Of a stretch of 10,000 nt of DNA, positions 1 to 8,319 are shown piece by piece (position 1 is the first letter of the stretch; each line of letters begins with the position of its first letter). The stretch spans positions 1 to 10,000 of the forward strand of contig SAXG01000187.1 in NCBI GenBank assembly GCA_012932865.1, read 5' to 3'. The position numbers were made by a program, and so were the translations under genes. The notes below the pieces were generated by a model, which saw only the letters and a list, made by a program, of their open reading frames with translations, was not told the origin of the DNA and ran no database searches. Source of the DNA: Amylostereum areolatum (Eukaryota > Basidiomycota > Agaricomycetes > Russulales > Stereaceae).

Positions 1-134
1 ATTAAAATAAATTTTAATTATATTATATTTTTTTCTTATTTTAGAAGACTAAAACTTTATAAAAATAAAGCTGTAAAATTATTATTTTTTTATTATAATA
101 TTTTATTATTATCTTAACTTGAAAAAAAAGGACC

Positions 135-183
135 AAATTAATAAATATATTAAATATATTAACTATATTAAATTTATTAATTT
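135..183. repeat. 12-bp perfect inverted repeat (AT-rich hairpin)
   Basis: The arms at 135-146 (aaattaataaat) and 172-183 (atttattaattt) are exact reverse complements, separated by a 25-nt AT-rich spacer that can pair a little further. It could form a stem-loop in the transcript or a cruciform in DNA. Such dyads also arise by chance in sequence this AT-rich, so a function is not established. Confidence 0.5.
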
Positions 184-234
184 TTTATTATTTATAAAAT
201 AATTTTACTATAGCTAGCTTTTCTTTTTTAAGAT

Positions 235-243
235 TACTTATAT
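235..243 (-). promoter_or_regulatory. Yeast-type mitochondrial promoter nonamer match, reverse strand
   Basis: The reverse complement of 235-243 reads ATATAAGTA, identical to the nonanucleotide promoter known from Saccharomyces mitochondria. It points away from nad4L. A weaker + strand match (GTGTAAGTA, 7 of 9) lies at 341-349, about 240 nt before nad4L. The motif is not established for the lineage suggested here, and AT-rich background gives chance hits, so this is only a lead. Confidence 0.15.
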
Positions 244-303
244 TAATTTATAAAAGTCTTTATTTTATAAAATGCTAGTAATTTTCCCCCTTCTCCTTAC
301 ATA

Positions 304-317
304 TTTTAATATTAAAA
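304..317. repeat. 14-bp perfect AT palindrome
   Basis: Positions 304-317 read TTTTAATATTAAAA, a perfect palindrome with no spacer. The flanking bases break the symmetry. It sits in the nad4L leader. Because it uses only A and T, chance occurrence in this background is quite likely. Confidence 0.4.
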
Positions 318-587
318 CTTTTAATAAAAGGAATGGAACTGTGTAAGTATAAAAAAATTTATAAATAATAAACTACCTTCTCTCTTAGCCCTCGTCCTAG
401 CTATTATTGTTTAACAACACTAAATTTATAGACAATACCCTGAATCAAAGTAACTATTTAGTCTTAAGGCTTTATGTTTCCTCAGATTAAGAAATGTCAA
501 ATAACAAATTTAAACCTAAACCTTAAAAGGTGGAGAGAGGTAACAATTAATACAGGTATCCAAAAGGATTTACATTTATATGAAATT

Positions 588-854
588 ATGAATCTATCTT
601 TATTTTTATTTTTAATAGGAATATTAGGGTTTATTTTAAACCGAAAAAATATAATATTAATGATTATAGCAATAGAAATTATGTTACTTGCTGTAACTTT
701 ACTAGTATTAATATCTAGTTTCAGTTTTGATGATGGTATAGGACAAATATTTAGTATATTTATTATATCATTAGCAGGAGCCGAATCAGTAATAGGTTTA
801 AGTATACTTGTAGCTTTTTATCGATTAAGAGGAAATATTTCTTTAACAACATAA
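588..854 (+). CDS. nad4L: NADH dehydrogenase subunit 4L (complex I), mitochondrial
   Basis: Nad4L is a small antiporter-like membrane subunit of respiratory complex I in the inner mitochondrial membrane, homologous to bacterial NuoK, and takes part in proton translocation. The ATG at 588 gives 88 residues, close to the usual ~89, and starts directly with the first hydrophobic helix (MNLSLFLFLIGILGF). Three membrane segments are visible, at about residues 3-17, 22-42 and 53-77. The two membrane glutamates of the family are present: Glu30 in AIEIMLLAV and Glu66 in AGAESVIGLS, matching the two essential NuoK glutamates. An upstream in-frame ATG at 474 would add 38 non-conserved residues and is rejected. 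The stop is TAA at 852-854, and nad5 begins 14 nt later, so the pair is probably co-transcribed. Codon use is strongly A/T-ending, consistent with mitochondrial DNA. Confidence 0.96.
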   Translation: MNLSLFLFLIGILGFILNRKNIILMIIAIEIMLLAVTLLVLISSFSFDDGIGQIFSIFIISLAGAESVIGLSILVAFYRLRGNISLTT

Positions 855-868
855 CTTTTTATTAATCA

Positions 869-1736
869 ATGTATTTATCTATTTTAATTTTACCTTTTTT
901 AGGTTCTTTTGTATCAGGTTTTATGGGTAGAAAAATAGGAGTAAGTGGTGCTCATTTTATAACATGTACTTGCTTAATATTATCTTCTATATTAGCCTCT
1001 ATTGCTTTCTTTGAAGTAGGTATGACCGGATCTCCAGTATATCTCTTTTTAGGTAATTGGATTGATTCTGAATATTTATCTATTTCTTGAGAATTTTTAT
1101 TTGATCAATTAACTGTGTCAATGTTTATACCAGTTCTTTATATATCTTCTTTAATACATATTTTTTCTACTAATTATATGGCTGAAGATCCTCATAATCA
1201 AAGATTTTTCTCTTATTTATCTTTATTCACTTTTTTTATGTTAGTTTTAGTATCTGGAGCTAATTATTTTGTAATGTTTGTAGGTTGAGAAGGTATCGGA
1301 GTTGTTTCTTACTTACTAATTAATTTTTGATTTACAAGAATTCAAGCTAATAAAGCCGCAATACTAGCCTTAACTATGAATAGAGTAGGTGATATGGGAT
1401 TAAGTATCGGATTTTTTGCTTTAGTAGCCTTATTTGGATCATTAGATTATTCTGTTGTATTTAGTACTGTACCATTTATGAATGAAACAGCTATAACTAT
1501 AATAGGTTTATTACTATTATCTGGTGCTATGGCTAAATCTGCTCAAATTCCTTTACATTCTTGATTACCAGGGAGTATGGAAGGACCAACACCAGTATCT
1601 GCTTTAATTCACGCTGCCACACTAGTAACAGCCGGATTATATTTATTAGTACGATCATCACCCTTATTAGAATATAGTTCCACAGCTTTATTAGTAATAA
1701 CTTTAGTAGGAGCTACCACAGCTTTTTTTTGCAGCT
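869..1736 (+). CDS. nad5: NADH dehydrogenase subunit 5 (complex I), mitochondrial, 5' part only
   Basis: Nad5 is the distal proton-pumping membrane subunit of complex I, homologous to bacterial NuoL. The ATG at 869 opens with the typical [19 protein letters not shown]-terminus. TGA must be read as Trp at 1088, 1286, 1328 and 1562 (residues 74, 140, 154, 232). These fall in conserved contexts such as [13 protein letters not shown] and IPLHSWLPG, which fixes genetic code 4; one TGG occurs at 1058. The N-terminal extension domain (roughly residues 60-115) is followed by the start of the antiporter-like transporter domain. Pump residues are visible: Glu141 (in WEG) and Lys223 (in MAKSAQ), with the [18 protein letters not shown] signature after them. 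Residues 1-287 are continuous to 1729. An 8-T run at 1723-1730 then shifts the frame; with one T fewer the conserved AFFAA would continue to 1736. After that homology is lost, with more than half of the expected ~650-700 residues missing. Confidence 0.96.
1723..1736 (+). other. Homopolymer frameshift and homology breakpoint in nad5
   Basis: The family sequence GATTAFFAA needs seven T between the Ala codon and GCA; the window has eight (1723-1730). The six bases gcagct (1731-1736) still match the two expected Ala codons in the shifted frame. A second 7-T run follows at 1736-1742, and the next bases match nothing expected of Nad5. A homopolymer indel immediately beside loss of homology suggests falling sequence quality or a chimeric join more than a biological frameshift. 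Confidence 0.75.
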
Positions 1737-3348
1737 TTTTTTCGAACATTGTGTCCAAGCGAACAAAATAGGAAGAACAACAAGTAAAACCCCGGGAGGA
1801 AGGGAGGGGCAAAAGGGGTGGTCGGAGAAGAATGTTATAGAAAGAAGAAGAGAAAGGAAGCTCTCGGAGGGGAGGACTGTGGGGCTAACTGAAAAGGGTA
1901 AAAGTATAAAAGAAAAAGCAGGCGAAAATAAACAAACAAACTGAGAGAAAAAAGTGTAAAACGAAGAAAACAAAAGAGGGGGAAATACAGGAATAAGGGA
2001 GATACGAGTATGGGGAAAACAAAAAAATAGAGGAAGATGAGGGCGAGACAAGGGGATCTAATCAGGTGGATCGAGTGATCAAGCTGCTGTAAATCCGTCA
2101 AGGAGAAGCGGTGAAAAAAAGAAAAGAAAGAAGGAAGCGAAAGCTGAGAGGCCGGGCAGCGTAGACGAAAGGGAGGGACGTGGGTATCTGGGGGAAGGAA
2201 AATCTAGAGGGTTGTAGTAAATTTGGGTTAGTGCTGCGCGAACTCCGCGTTGAATTTGTGGAGAGGGGGAAGGCGAGTGGGATGCGGGAGCCATAAGTCA
2301 TGCCGGCGGCTGTAAAGAGGAAGACCCGAAAGGAACGAAGAAGTAAGCGAGCAAGGGGGGGGGGTGTACGATCTTTTATGAGGAGTTGTGTACGGGGAAG
2401 CGGTGCAAAAATAAGCGCGCAGTCATGAAGCGGAAAGGGAAAAGAGGACGAATGAACCGAGAAAAGACGACAGAGCCGAGCAAAGGTGGAGTAGAGAACG
2501 AGGGGGGAATCGCAGGCAACGGGGGGGAATGAAAGGAAGGGACGGAGAGGGCCGCAAGGAAAGTGGGAAATATTGTGTTTTTAAATTCAAGGAAGGGGAG
2601 GAAATTATTAGAGGGAGGAAAACGGGGGGGGGCAAGGGGGGGGCAAGAAAAGAAAGGAGGGGAAGGCATGAGGGCTGGAAAAAACCTTAAAAACAATGGA
2701 AAAAAAAAAGGGGGGGGGGACTATTAAACGAGATCAAGTGGTAACAAGGAGCTTCGAAAAGAGAATGAAATAGGATGAACACGCACCAAAAGAGGGGGAA
2801 GGATGGGGGAGGGAAAAGGAGCCAGTATAGGAGGGGGTGAAGCAAACGTGAAGGAACGACGGGTATGATGTAATGAAGGGGCGTACGTCAGTCTCGCAGG
2901 TGAGGCGGGGGGGGGAATGGGGCGGCAAGGGTGTGATCAGGAAGGGGGGGGACTGCACGGGGCGGATTTGCGGGGATGCAGGAGGAGGTCGGGTTGGACG
3001 GTGATGCGGAGTGAGTGTGTTAAAGGCGTGGACGGGGGGGAAGAAGAGGGGGGAGGGAGAAGGGGCGAGGACGAATAACCGGGAAAAAAACACGGGCTGC
3101 AGGAAAGGGGAGGAAAATGTCTGGAAACCGACGGATTCTTGTGATGGAGGAAGATCAAAAGGGGGAGGGGGTTGATGAGAGGAGGAGCGAAAAAAGGCTG
3201 AGGCGGGGGGAAAGGGGGAGGGGAAGAGGGGCGGGGTCTGGACCGAGGGCTGTTGTAAGGCGAGGAGGGGGAGGCGGAAAGAAAAAGCTGGAATTGGTGA
3301 GAAAGCAGGGGGAGGGGGGAAGAAGACCGAGGAGGACGGAACGGGGGA

Positions 3349-3365
3349 GGGGGGGGGGGGGGGGG
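3349..3365 (+). repeat. Poly-G tract, 17 consecutive G
   Basis: An uninterrupted run of 17 G, followed within 40 bases by a 12-G run (3390-3401). Tracts this long are rare in fungal mitochondrial DNA and are a common form of sequencing or base-calling failure. If real, the region could fold into G-quadruplexes. Confidence 0.9.
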
Positions 3366-3976
3366 AAAGGAGGCAGAGGGGTGGGGGATGGGGGGGGGGG
3401 GAAAGTGGGACCGAAAGGGGTCAGTGGCGAGCCAAAAAGGGGACAAGGCGAGAAAACGGGGGCGGTAGAGACGAGTGGAAAGAGGAGGGAGGACATTATA
3501 TAGTAAGAGAAGGCTGAAAGCGGGCTGGGGGAAACCGAGAGGAAGGACAATGAGAGAGAAGGATGGAAACAGGAACAAGGAGAGAAGAAAGAGCGCGGAG
3601 CTGGGAAGGGGGTAGCGGGAAGAGGGAAAACGATCCTTAAACGAAGAAAATAAAAGGAGAAGGTATAGGTCATTAAGACAAAATAAGACCGCCGGCAAAA
3701 GAAAAGGGAAGAAGGAATGGTAGGGAAACCAGAGTAGGGCGGACGGAACGAAATAGGGGTCCGCCCGGGGAGAAGAAAGAGGCAGAGAAGAAGAAAGAGG
3801 CACGAAAGACCGCCGGACAAAGCCAAGAAGGGAGAAAAGGAAGAGGAAGCGAGAAATAGACAAAGACCAGAGAGGGGTGGGCCAGGCGGGAAAAGTAAGA
3901 TGGGGAAGGGCGGGATAAACGGGTTGCTGGGATGAGGAAAAGGAGGGAGGTCGGGAGGAAAAAACGGAGGGCCAAA

Positions 3977-3988
3977 GGGGGGGGGGGG
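3977..3988 (+). repeat. Poly-G tract, 12 consecutive G
   Basis: Twelve uninterrupted G followed by CC within purine-rich sequence. It is one of several long G runs in 2300-4300, including 10-G runs at 2355-2364 and 2710-2719; the latter directly follows ten A at 2700-2709. Confidence 0.9.
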
Positions 3989-4270
3989 CCGGAAGGGGCG
4001 GAGGGGAGGGAAGCGGGGGTGACACCGGGTAAAAAAAAGAGGGAGTATGAGGGCGAAAGGGCGCAGGAGGAGGGAGGCGTAAAAACCAGGTGGGGATTGA
4101 ATAGAAATGAAAACCCGTCGGGCAGCAAGAACCAAAACCGTGGGCGAGGATAGGGACCCGGCCGAAAAAGGAAAGAGGGGACAGATAAACGCATCGAAGG
4201 GAGGCAGCAACGCAAAGGGCGTGCCACGGGAACAACGCCCCTACCGTAAAGAATAATAGAGTGCTAGGTT

Positions 4271-4286
4271 GGGGGGGGGGGGGGGG
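4271..4286 (+). repeat. Poly-G tract, 16 consecutive G
   Basis: Sixteen uninterrupted G after a short mixed segment (gtgctaggtt). Together with the 17-G and 12-G runs it marks 3.3-4.3 kb as the densest homopolymer zone of the window. Confidence 0.9.
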
Positions 4287-4930
4287 CCGCAACCGATGAA
4301 GGGGGGGCGCGGAAGAAAGCCAGGTGCTAAAGGTAAAATAGAAAGGCCCGGATATTGGGGAGATACGTATAGATAATCATTGGGAAGTAAGGTGAATCAG
4401 AAGCGAGAACTACGTATAATAACAGGTTACTGCGGAAGGGGCAATCGAGCATACCGGGAGGAAAAGAGAACACACAAATGCCACCGAGAACGCGATTGCG
4501 AAGAGCAGAATGAGAAAAGGGGAAGGGAGAGGGCAGAGGAAGGGAAAACCAGGGTTAACCTTTAGAGCTAGCGGGGTTCATTGGGGGGAAGTGACGAGAG
4601 GGGGTTAAGAATGAGCCAAGGAGTTGGGAAGAGGGGGGGAAGAAGTGGGGGGAACCCAAGGGGGGCAGGGCGACGCCAAAAAGGGGGGACATACGTAAAA
4701 AACTGATCCCGCACATTATACCACCAGATAAAGGGCAGTGAAGGAAGGACAAACAAGAGGGGGGAAAAGAGGGAGTCGGAAGGAAAAGAAGGCGGAAACG
4801 GCGAAAGGGAGAAACCGGAGATGACACAAGGGTCGATAGAGGGTGATATAAACACCGGAACAGTTAAAGATAGCGGCGCCGGTTACGGGTAAGTACGAGG
4901 TGCATTGTTAGAATTGGAAAAAGGCCAGCT

Positions 4931-5790
4931 CGGTGAGGCGTAGGGGGGGAAGAAAAAAGGATATAAAAAATGAATAGTGAAGAGTAATGAGAATCAAAGA
5001 AAAAACTAAAAATAGAGATGTAAAATAAAGGGTTCGGGTTAGGCGGACTTAAAATAGCCGAAATAAAACCGTTGTAATACTATGTCGACGCGTTCCGCCG
5101 GGGATAGGCAGAAAGGGGACTGTAGAGGCCGGGGGACTAACGGGAGAAGCAACAAGGCGGTGAGAACACGAGACTTGAAGGAGAAAATAAAAGAACACGG
5201 TCCGGGGCCAAAAGAAAGAAGACTACTTCAAATGTTCTGGAGGAGATCTATAAAATAAAGGGTAGTAAAACGGGAATGGCTGGAGAGCAGCAGCTAGCGC
5301 ACAAAAGAACGTGAACTGAGACAGCGTTCAACGACGATGGCAGAAAGCCGGCAGACTCCACAGTATTTCTGAACCGTGACCAGACAAATAACCAGAGGCT
5401 TTCAGCGAAAAGAGAAGGATTGATGAAGCGAACTGACCAGGTCCAGCAACACGTTTAATCCGAAAGAAGGCACACAAACAAGAATGGATAACCGCGGATC
5501 GGGCACAGTAAGAATAAGTCGAATATGACAGCAACCTGGGGGGGATAATTACTTTATTTCCTACTCTAATACTCTAAATGGGGGGGACCGAAGTGCTAAA
5601 GCAAATCAGAGCAGAGAAGAAGCAAAGGAGAAAAACCAAAAAAGGATGCGCCACTGCAGACATAATCTGAATATTCCTATGACCATGCAGGGGAGACCAC
5701 GACGGGAGAGTAATATAGGGAGTATAACGTCATCTAAAATAAGATTATCTAAACCGAGGAATGCCAATATCAATAAGGCATAAAAGCAGG
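4931..5790. other. Transition zone of mixed composition, no recognisable gene
   Basis: The purine excess weakens here. At 5341-5400, 34 of 60 bases are purines, close to balance, and long G runs become rare (only 6-7 G near 5538-5543 and 5580-5586). Two reverse-strand frames of modest length exist, 5534-5328 (68 codons) and 5803-5606 (65 codons, hydrophobic, beginning MNQLPCFYALLILAFLG). Neither resembles a protein I know under the standard or mitochondrial code. I cannot tell whether this is real sequence with errors or unrelated DNA. Confidence 0.6.
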
Positions 5791-6417
5791 GTAATTGGTT
5801 CAAATTAATGATAGTATGACCATGATTGAAAGATTTAGAATAGGTGTTTTTTCAGAAACTTATAGTAGAACATTATTGAACCTAAAACTACAACTCAAAT
5901 ACACCTACACAAACATATATTAAATAGAATAAAAGGGGGGATGGGATGCAACAAGACCTGCAAAGCCGTGCACACTGGGGAGGGGCTAGAAGCCGATTTC
6001 CAGGGTGGTGAGGCATCGTGAAAATAGTATAAAAGTGAAAGGGGGGGTGGGAACATGTGTATTAACAATGTTCTCTCTTAGTTGTTTCACAACTAGTAAA
6101 TCGTGGAACACGGGGAAAAAGGAAGAGTGTAGCAGAGTGAGGACCCCTGGGGTGGCGGGGTGAGAGATGTGTGGTTTAATAGCAAAGTCGAGGGGAGGAA
6201 CGTAGGTATCCTAAGAGGCCGCCGGAATTGATGGGCAGATATTGGGAAAGAAGTAAAAAGCAAATAGTAAAATCTGGTAACTAATGAAACTAAAACATTA
6301 AAACTTGTTGGTTTTCTTTTTTGTTTTTCAAAATTATCGTGGGTGAAACAGAGTGAGGCCGGTGAACTACTGAGAAGGTGGTGAGTATCATAAGTAAATT
6401 ATAACGCAAATTGTATA

Positions 6418-6439
6418 GTTTTAAATTAAAAATTTAAAC
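6418..6439. repeat. AT-rich near-perfect inverted repeat
   Basis: GTTTTAAATT at 6418-6427 can pair with AATTTAAAC at 6431-6439 across a 3-nt loop, with one T bulged. It lies in the most AT-rich island of the distal region. It is weak in thermodynamic terms and compatible with chance. Confidence 0.35.
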
Positions 6440-7309
6440 TTTACCTTAACAGATTTGTTGCTCTTAGTTATGTTTAGTTATTTTTTTTAACCTTTAGGAT
6501 AAATTACAATAAGTTACAAAAAGGATTTAGATAATGCACAATATGAAAGCGGCTATGGGCGCGGGAGGTAAGTAGGGTAAAGAATAGAAAGAATATGAAA
6601 ATAACACCAACTAAAAAAGAAATAGCGGTATTTATTATAAGAAAAATTGAATATAAAATGTATAATCTCCGTAATGTCAGTAGTCTCCTTAAATACTGTG
6701 TTCGAAACAGGAGCAGAAAAGGGAGGGGAGAAGGGGACTTTGAGAGGGGAGCTTCTAAAAGGGAAAATAAAAAATAAACAATCGGATTAGTATAATAAAA
6801 AAGAACAGATATTATACCAAATTAATAAATATTATACAAAGGATATAAACAAAACTGACACAAGTAATAAAACAAAATTGCATGTATGGTGAAAAAAGAA
6901 CTTGGAGAAACCATAAAGACTAACCCCCTGAAATAAATAAATGTAACTTGTTGTTAAAAGTTTTAGTTATGTAGATATAATATGAATTATTTACTGATTA
7001 AAGGCTCCAGATTAATGTTAATTACTAGTCTTCATATGGTTATTTGCGGCGATACTAAAAGACAAAGTCTAAGGGTGCGACAAGGATAGCGGAAAGATCT
7101 AAATTTCTGAAATTCGAATAACCAAGCTTGGATTTTTCTGATTCAAAGTTTTTTAGTTATTATTTGTAAAGTTTTATAATATTATACCCCATTATCTCCA
7201 CGCGGGAGGTAAAGCGATGAGTCGGAAAAATGAAAATTGTGGTTGGTACATTCGTAAAGACAAATTTTTGCGCGCCTGAAAGGTTGTTATCTTAAATCGA
7301 ATGGATTCA

Positions 7310-7325
7310 CCTTTTGTACAAAAGG
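7310..7325. repeat. 16-bp perfect palindrome
   Basis: Positions 7310-7325 read CCTTTTGTACAAAAGG, a perfect 16-bp palindrome including its GC ends. It lies at the right edge of the AT-rich islands, where the sequence returns to purine bias. A 16-bp perfect palindrome is uncommon but not extraordinary in 10 kb. No repeat copies or neighbouring gene support a function. Confidence 0.5.
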
Positions 7326-7340
7326 AGATTATACTAAAAG

Positions 7341-8319
7341 AGTAGTGACCGTGGTCTTCTCAATGAGGGGATATGAAAGTTGCAACTGTGGATAGGACTG
7401 ATGCGACAAAAAACGAAAAGTGGGGTAGCCAGAAAGGCCCGGGTCCTGGGAAGTAAATATAGTCATTTATAATTTGGACAATAGAAAATATACAGCGGGA
7501 ACGTACTTAAAACTATAATTGCAATTTGGGTTAAAGTAGAGTGGGAAAGAGAGGCCTTTTAAAAAAGCTAGAGGTAGGGGAGCTAACGGGGGTTGTTAAA
7601 AGGATACAGGTGGGTCGTTACAAAATTAAAAATGGGGGCAGAAAACAGTAAAGTCAAAAGGCTATTAAGCCGGTTGTAAAATGAAAATACAATGAAAGAA
7701 TAGCGGTGGAGAAACGAAACCAAAAGTAAAACAAAAAGAGGATTGGAAGATAAAGGTGTAGAAGAAGACGCAGACTCCAGTTAAAAAATGAGTGTGGATT
7801 AAGGGTTGACCCTCGAAAGTGTAAAAATAGAAGGGGAAGATGTTACAGTAGAATCTAGCCGTCAAAAAAGAAGGAAGCAAGGACGAAGAACAAGAACAAA
7901 CAAAAGGGGACAAATAGACCGCCGGGCAAAAGAACTGGAGAAGAAGTGTTGCACGCCGAAAAGAAAGCTCCGGGCCGTGGACAGATAGTGAAGTATAATA
8001 CCTCCGAGGAAAAGAAAGAAATGAAAGGGGTCCGGAAAAGGACGAAAGGGCGAGAAGTCAGTTGGGGGCCGAGGCAAAGCAGAACATGATGAGGTAGGGA
8101 CTAAGGTGGAGAGAGAAGGGGTGGGAAGAATGGGGCGGAAAGGGAGAAGAGGTAGAAGATGCGTGGTTTGATCCAATTAAAATAAAGCAGGAAAGTGAAG
8201 TGAAGGCCAAAAAAATTGGGGTGACCAAGGAAAAAGGTCATGATTGTGCAATCGGGGGGGAGTAAATGACGAGTGTGGAAAGAAGGGCAAGCTGTCTGAA
8301 ATGAGTGAAGAACAACTAT
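7341..8319. other. Purine-rich non-coding stretch, no recognisable gene
   Basis: Mixed A/G-rich sequence with fewer long G runs than 1737-4930. Reverse-strand frames at 7913-7665 and 8176-7862 are Phe/Pro/Ser-rich composition shadows with no family resemblance. I see no RNA gene, repeat array or mobile element. Confidence 0.65.

Larger units (their letters stand above)
1..587. other. AT-rich mitochondrial intergenic leader upstream of nad4L
   Basis: This stretch is dominated by A and T with long T and A runs, typical of fungal mitochondrial spacers. I saw no cloverleaf with a T-arm, no rRNA segment and no conserved protein. It holds small pyrimidine-rich, GC-containing patches (about 285-298 and 374-400), a 12-bp inverted repeat, a 14-bp palindrome and promoter-like nonamers. 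An in-frame ATG at 474 would add 38 residues to the N-terminus of Nad4L, but that extension is charged and does not resemble the family, so it is treated as untranslated. Confidence 0.8.
1737..4930. other. Purine-saturated non-coding stretch, no recognisable gene
   Basis: The + strand is mostly irregular runs of G and A with very few T and few C: 53 of 60 bases at 3541-3600 and 49 of 60 at 4021-4080 are purines. I find no tandem period, no tRNA or rRNA segment, no intron core and no known protein in either strand under the standard or mitochondrial code. Antisense reading frames of up to 451 codons (4292-2937) are rich in Pro, Ser, Phe and Leu and overlap other open antisense frames, which is expected when a pyrimidine-only strand rarely spells a stop. 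Composition differs sharply from the adjoining nad5, so common ancestry with the mitochondrial part is doubtful. Confidence 0.8.
5791..7340. other. Mosaic with AT-rich islands resembling mitochondrial spacer, no recognisable gene
   Basis: Several islands regain high A+T with abundant T, including about 5795-5925, 6280-6320, 6390-6540, 6590-6700 and 6780-7200. At 6421-6480, 48 of 60 bases are A or T and 28 are T, comparable with the window's first 500 bases. Purine-rich segments lie between them (for example 5930-6050 and 6700-6770). No tRNA, rRNA, intron core or conserved mitochondrial protein could be read in the islands. Short frames exist (5816-5923 and 6595-6777, both +) but are unrecognised, and the second ends in purine-rich sequence. 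The islands may be genuine mitochondrial spacer seen through error-laden sequence. Confidence 0.5.

Noticed and set aside
474..587. N-terminal extension of nad4L from an upstream in-frame ATG
   Set aside because: The 38 added residues are polar and charged and unlike the family; the ATG at 588 gives the usual length and starts at the first membrane helix.
1609..1812. Reverse-strand frame overlapping nad5
   Set aside because: It lies antisense to the conserved Nad5 core and runs across the junction; no family resemblance.
1729..1944. Forward frame beginning at the junction
   Set aside because: Lys/Arg/Glu/Gly-rich product of purine-rich DNA, spanning the suspected chimeric join.
3117..3503. 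Forward Arg/Gly-rich frame resembling an RGG protein
   Set aside because: Arg, Gly, Glu and Lys are exactly what A/G-only codons encode; it contains the 17-G tract and has no organised repeats.
2937..4292. 451-codon reverse-strand proline/serine/phenylalanine-rich protein
   Set aside because: Low-complexity pyrimidine translation with other antisense frames open at the same time; no domain, signal or homology visible.
1736..4930. Group I or group II intron interrupting nad5
   Set aside because: The last matching exon base is T, as group I introns require, but no catalytic core, homing endonuclease or 3' exon is visible, and the composition is unlike fungal mitochondrial introns.
5795..5815. 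tRNA T-arm-like string ggttcaaatt
   Set aside because: The flanking bases do not pair into a T stem and no anticodon or D arm can be placed upstream.
6595..6777. 60-codon forward frame in an AT-rich island
   Set aside because: Its second half is Arg/Gly/Lys-rich purine translation and no family is recognisable; kept only as part of the island description.
6560..7212. 12-bp direct repeat CGCGGGAGGTAA (6560-6571 and 7201-7212)
   Set aside because: A few 12-bp matches are expected by chance in 10 kb, more so in biased sequence; flanks do not match.
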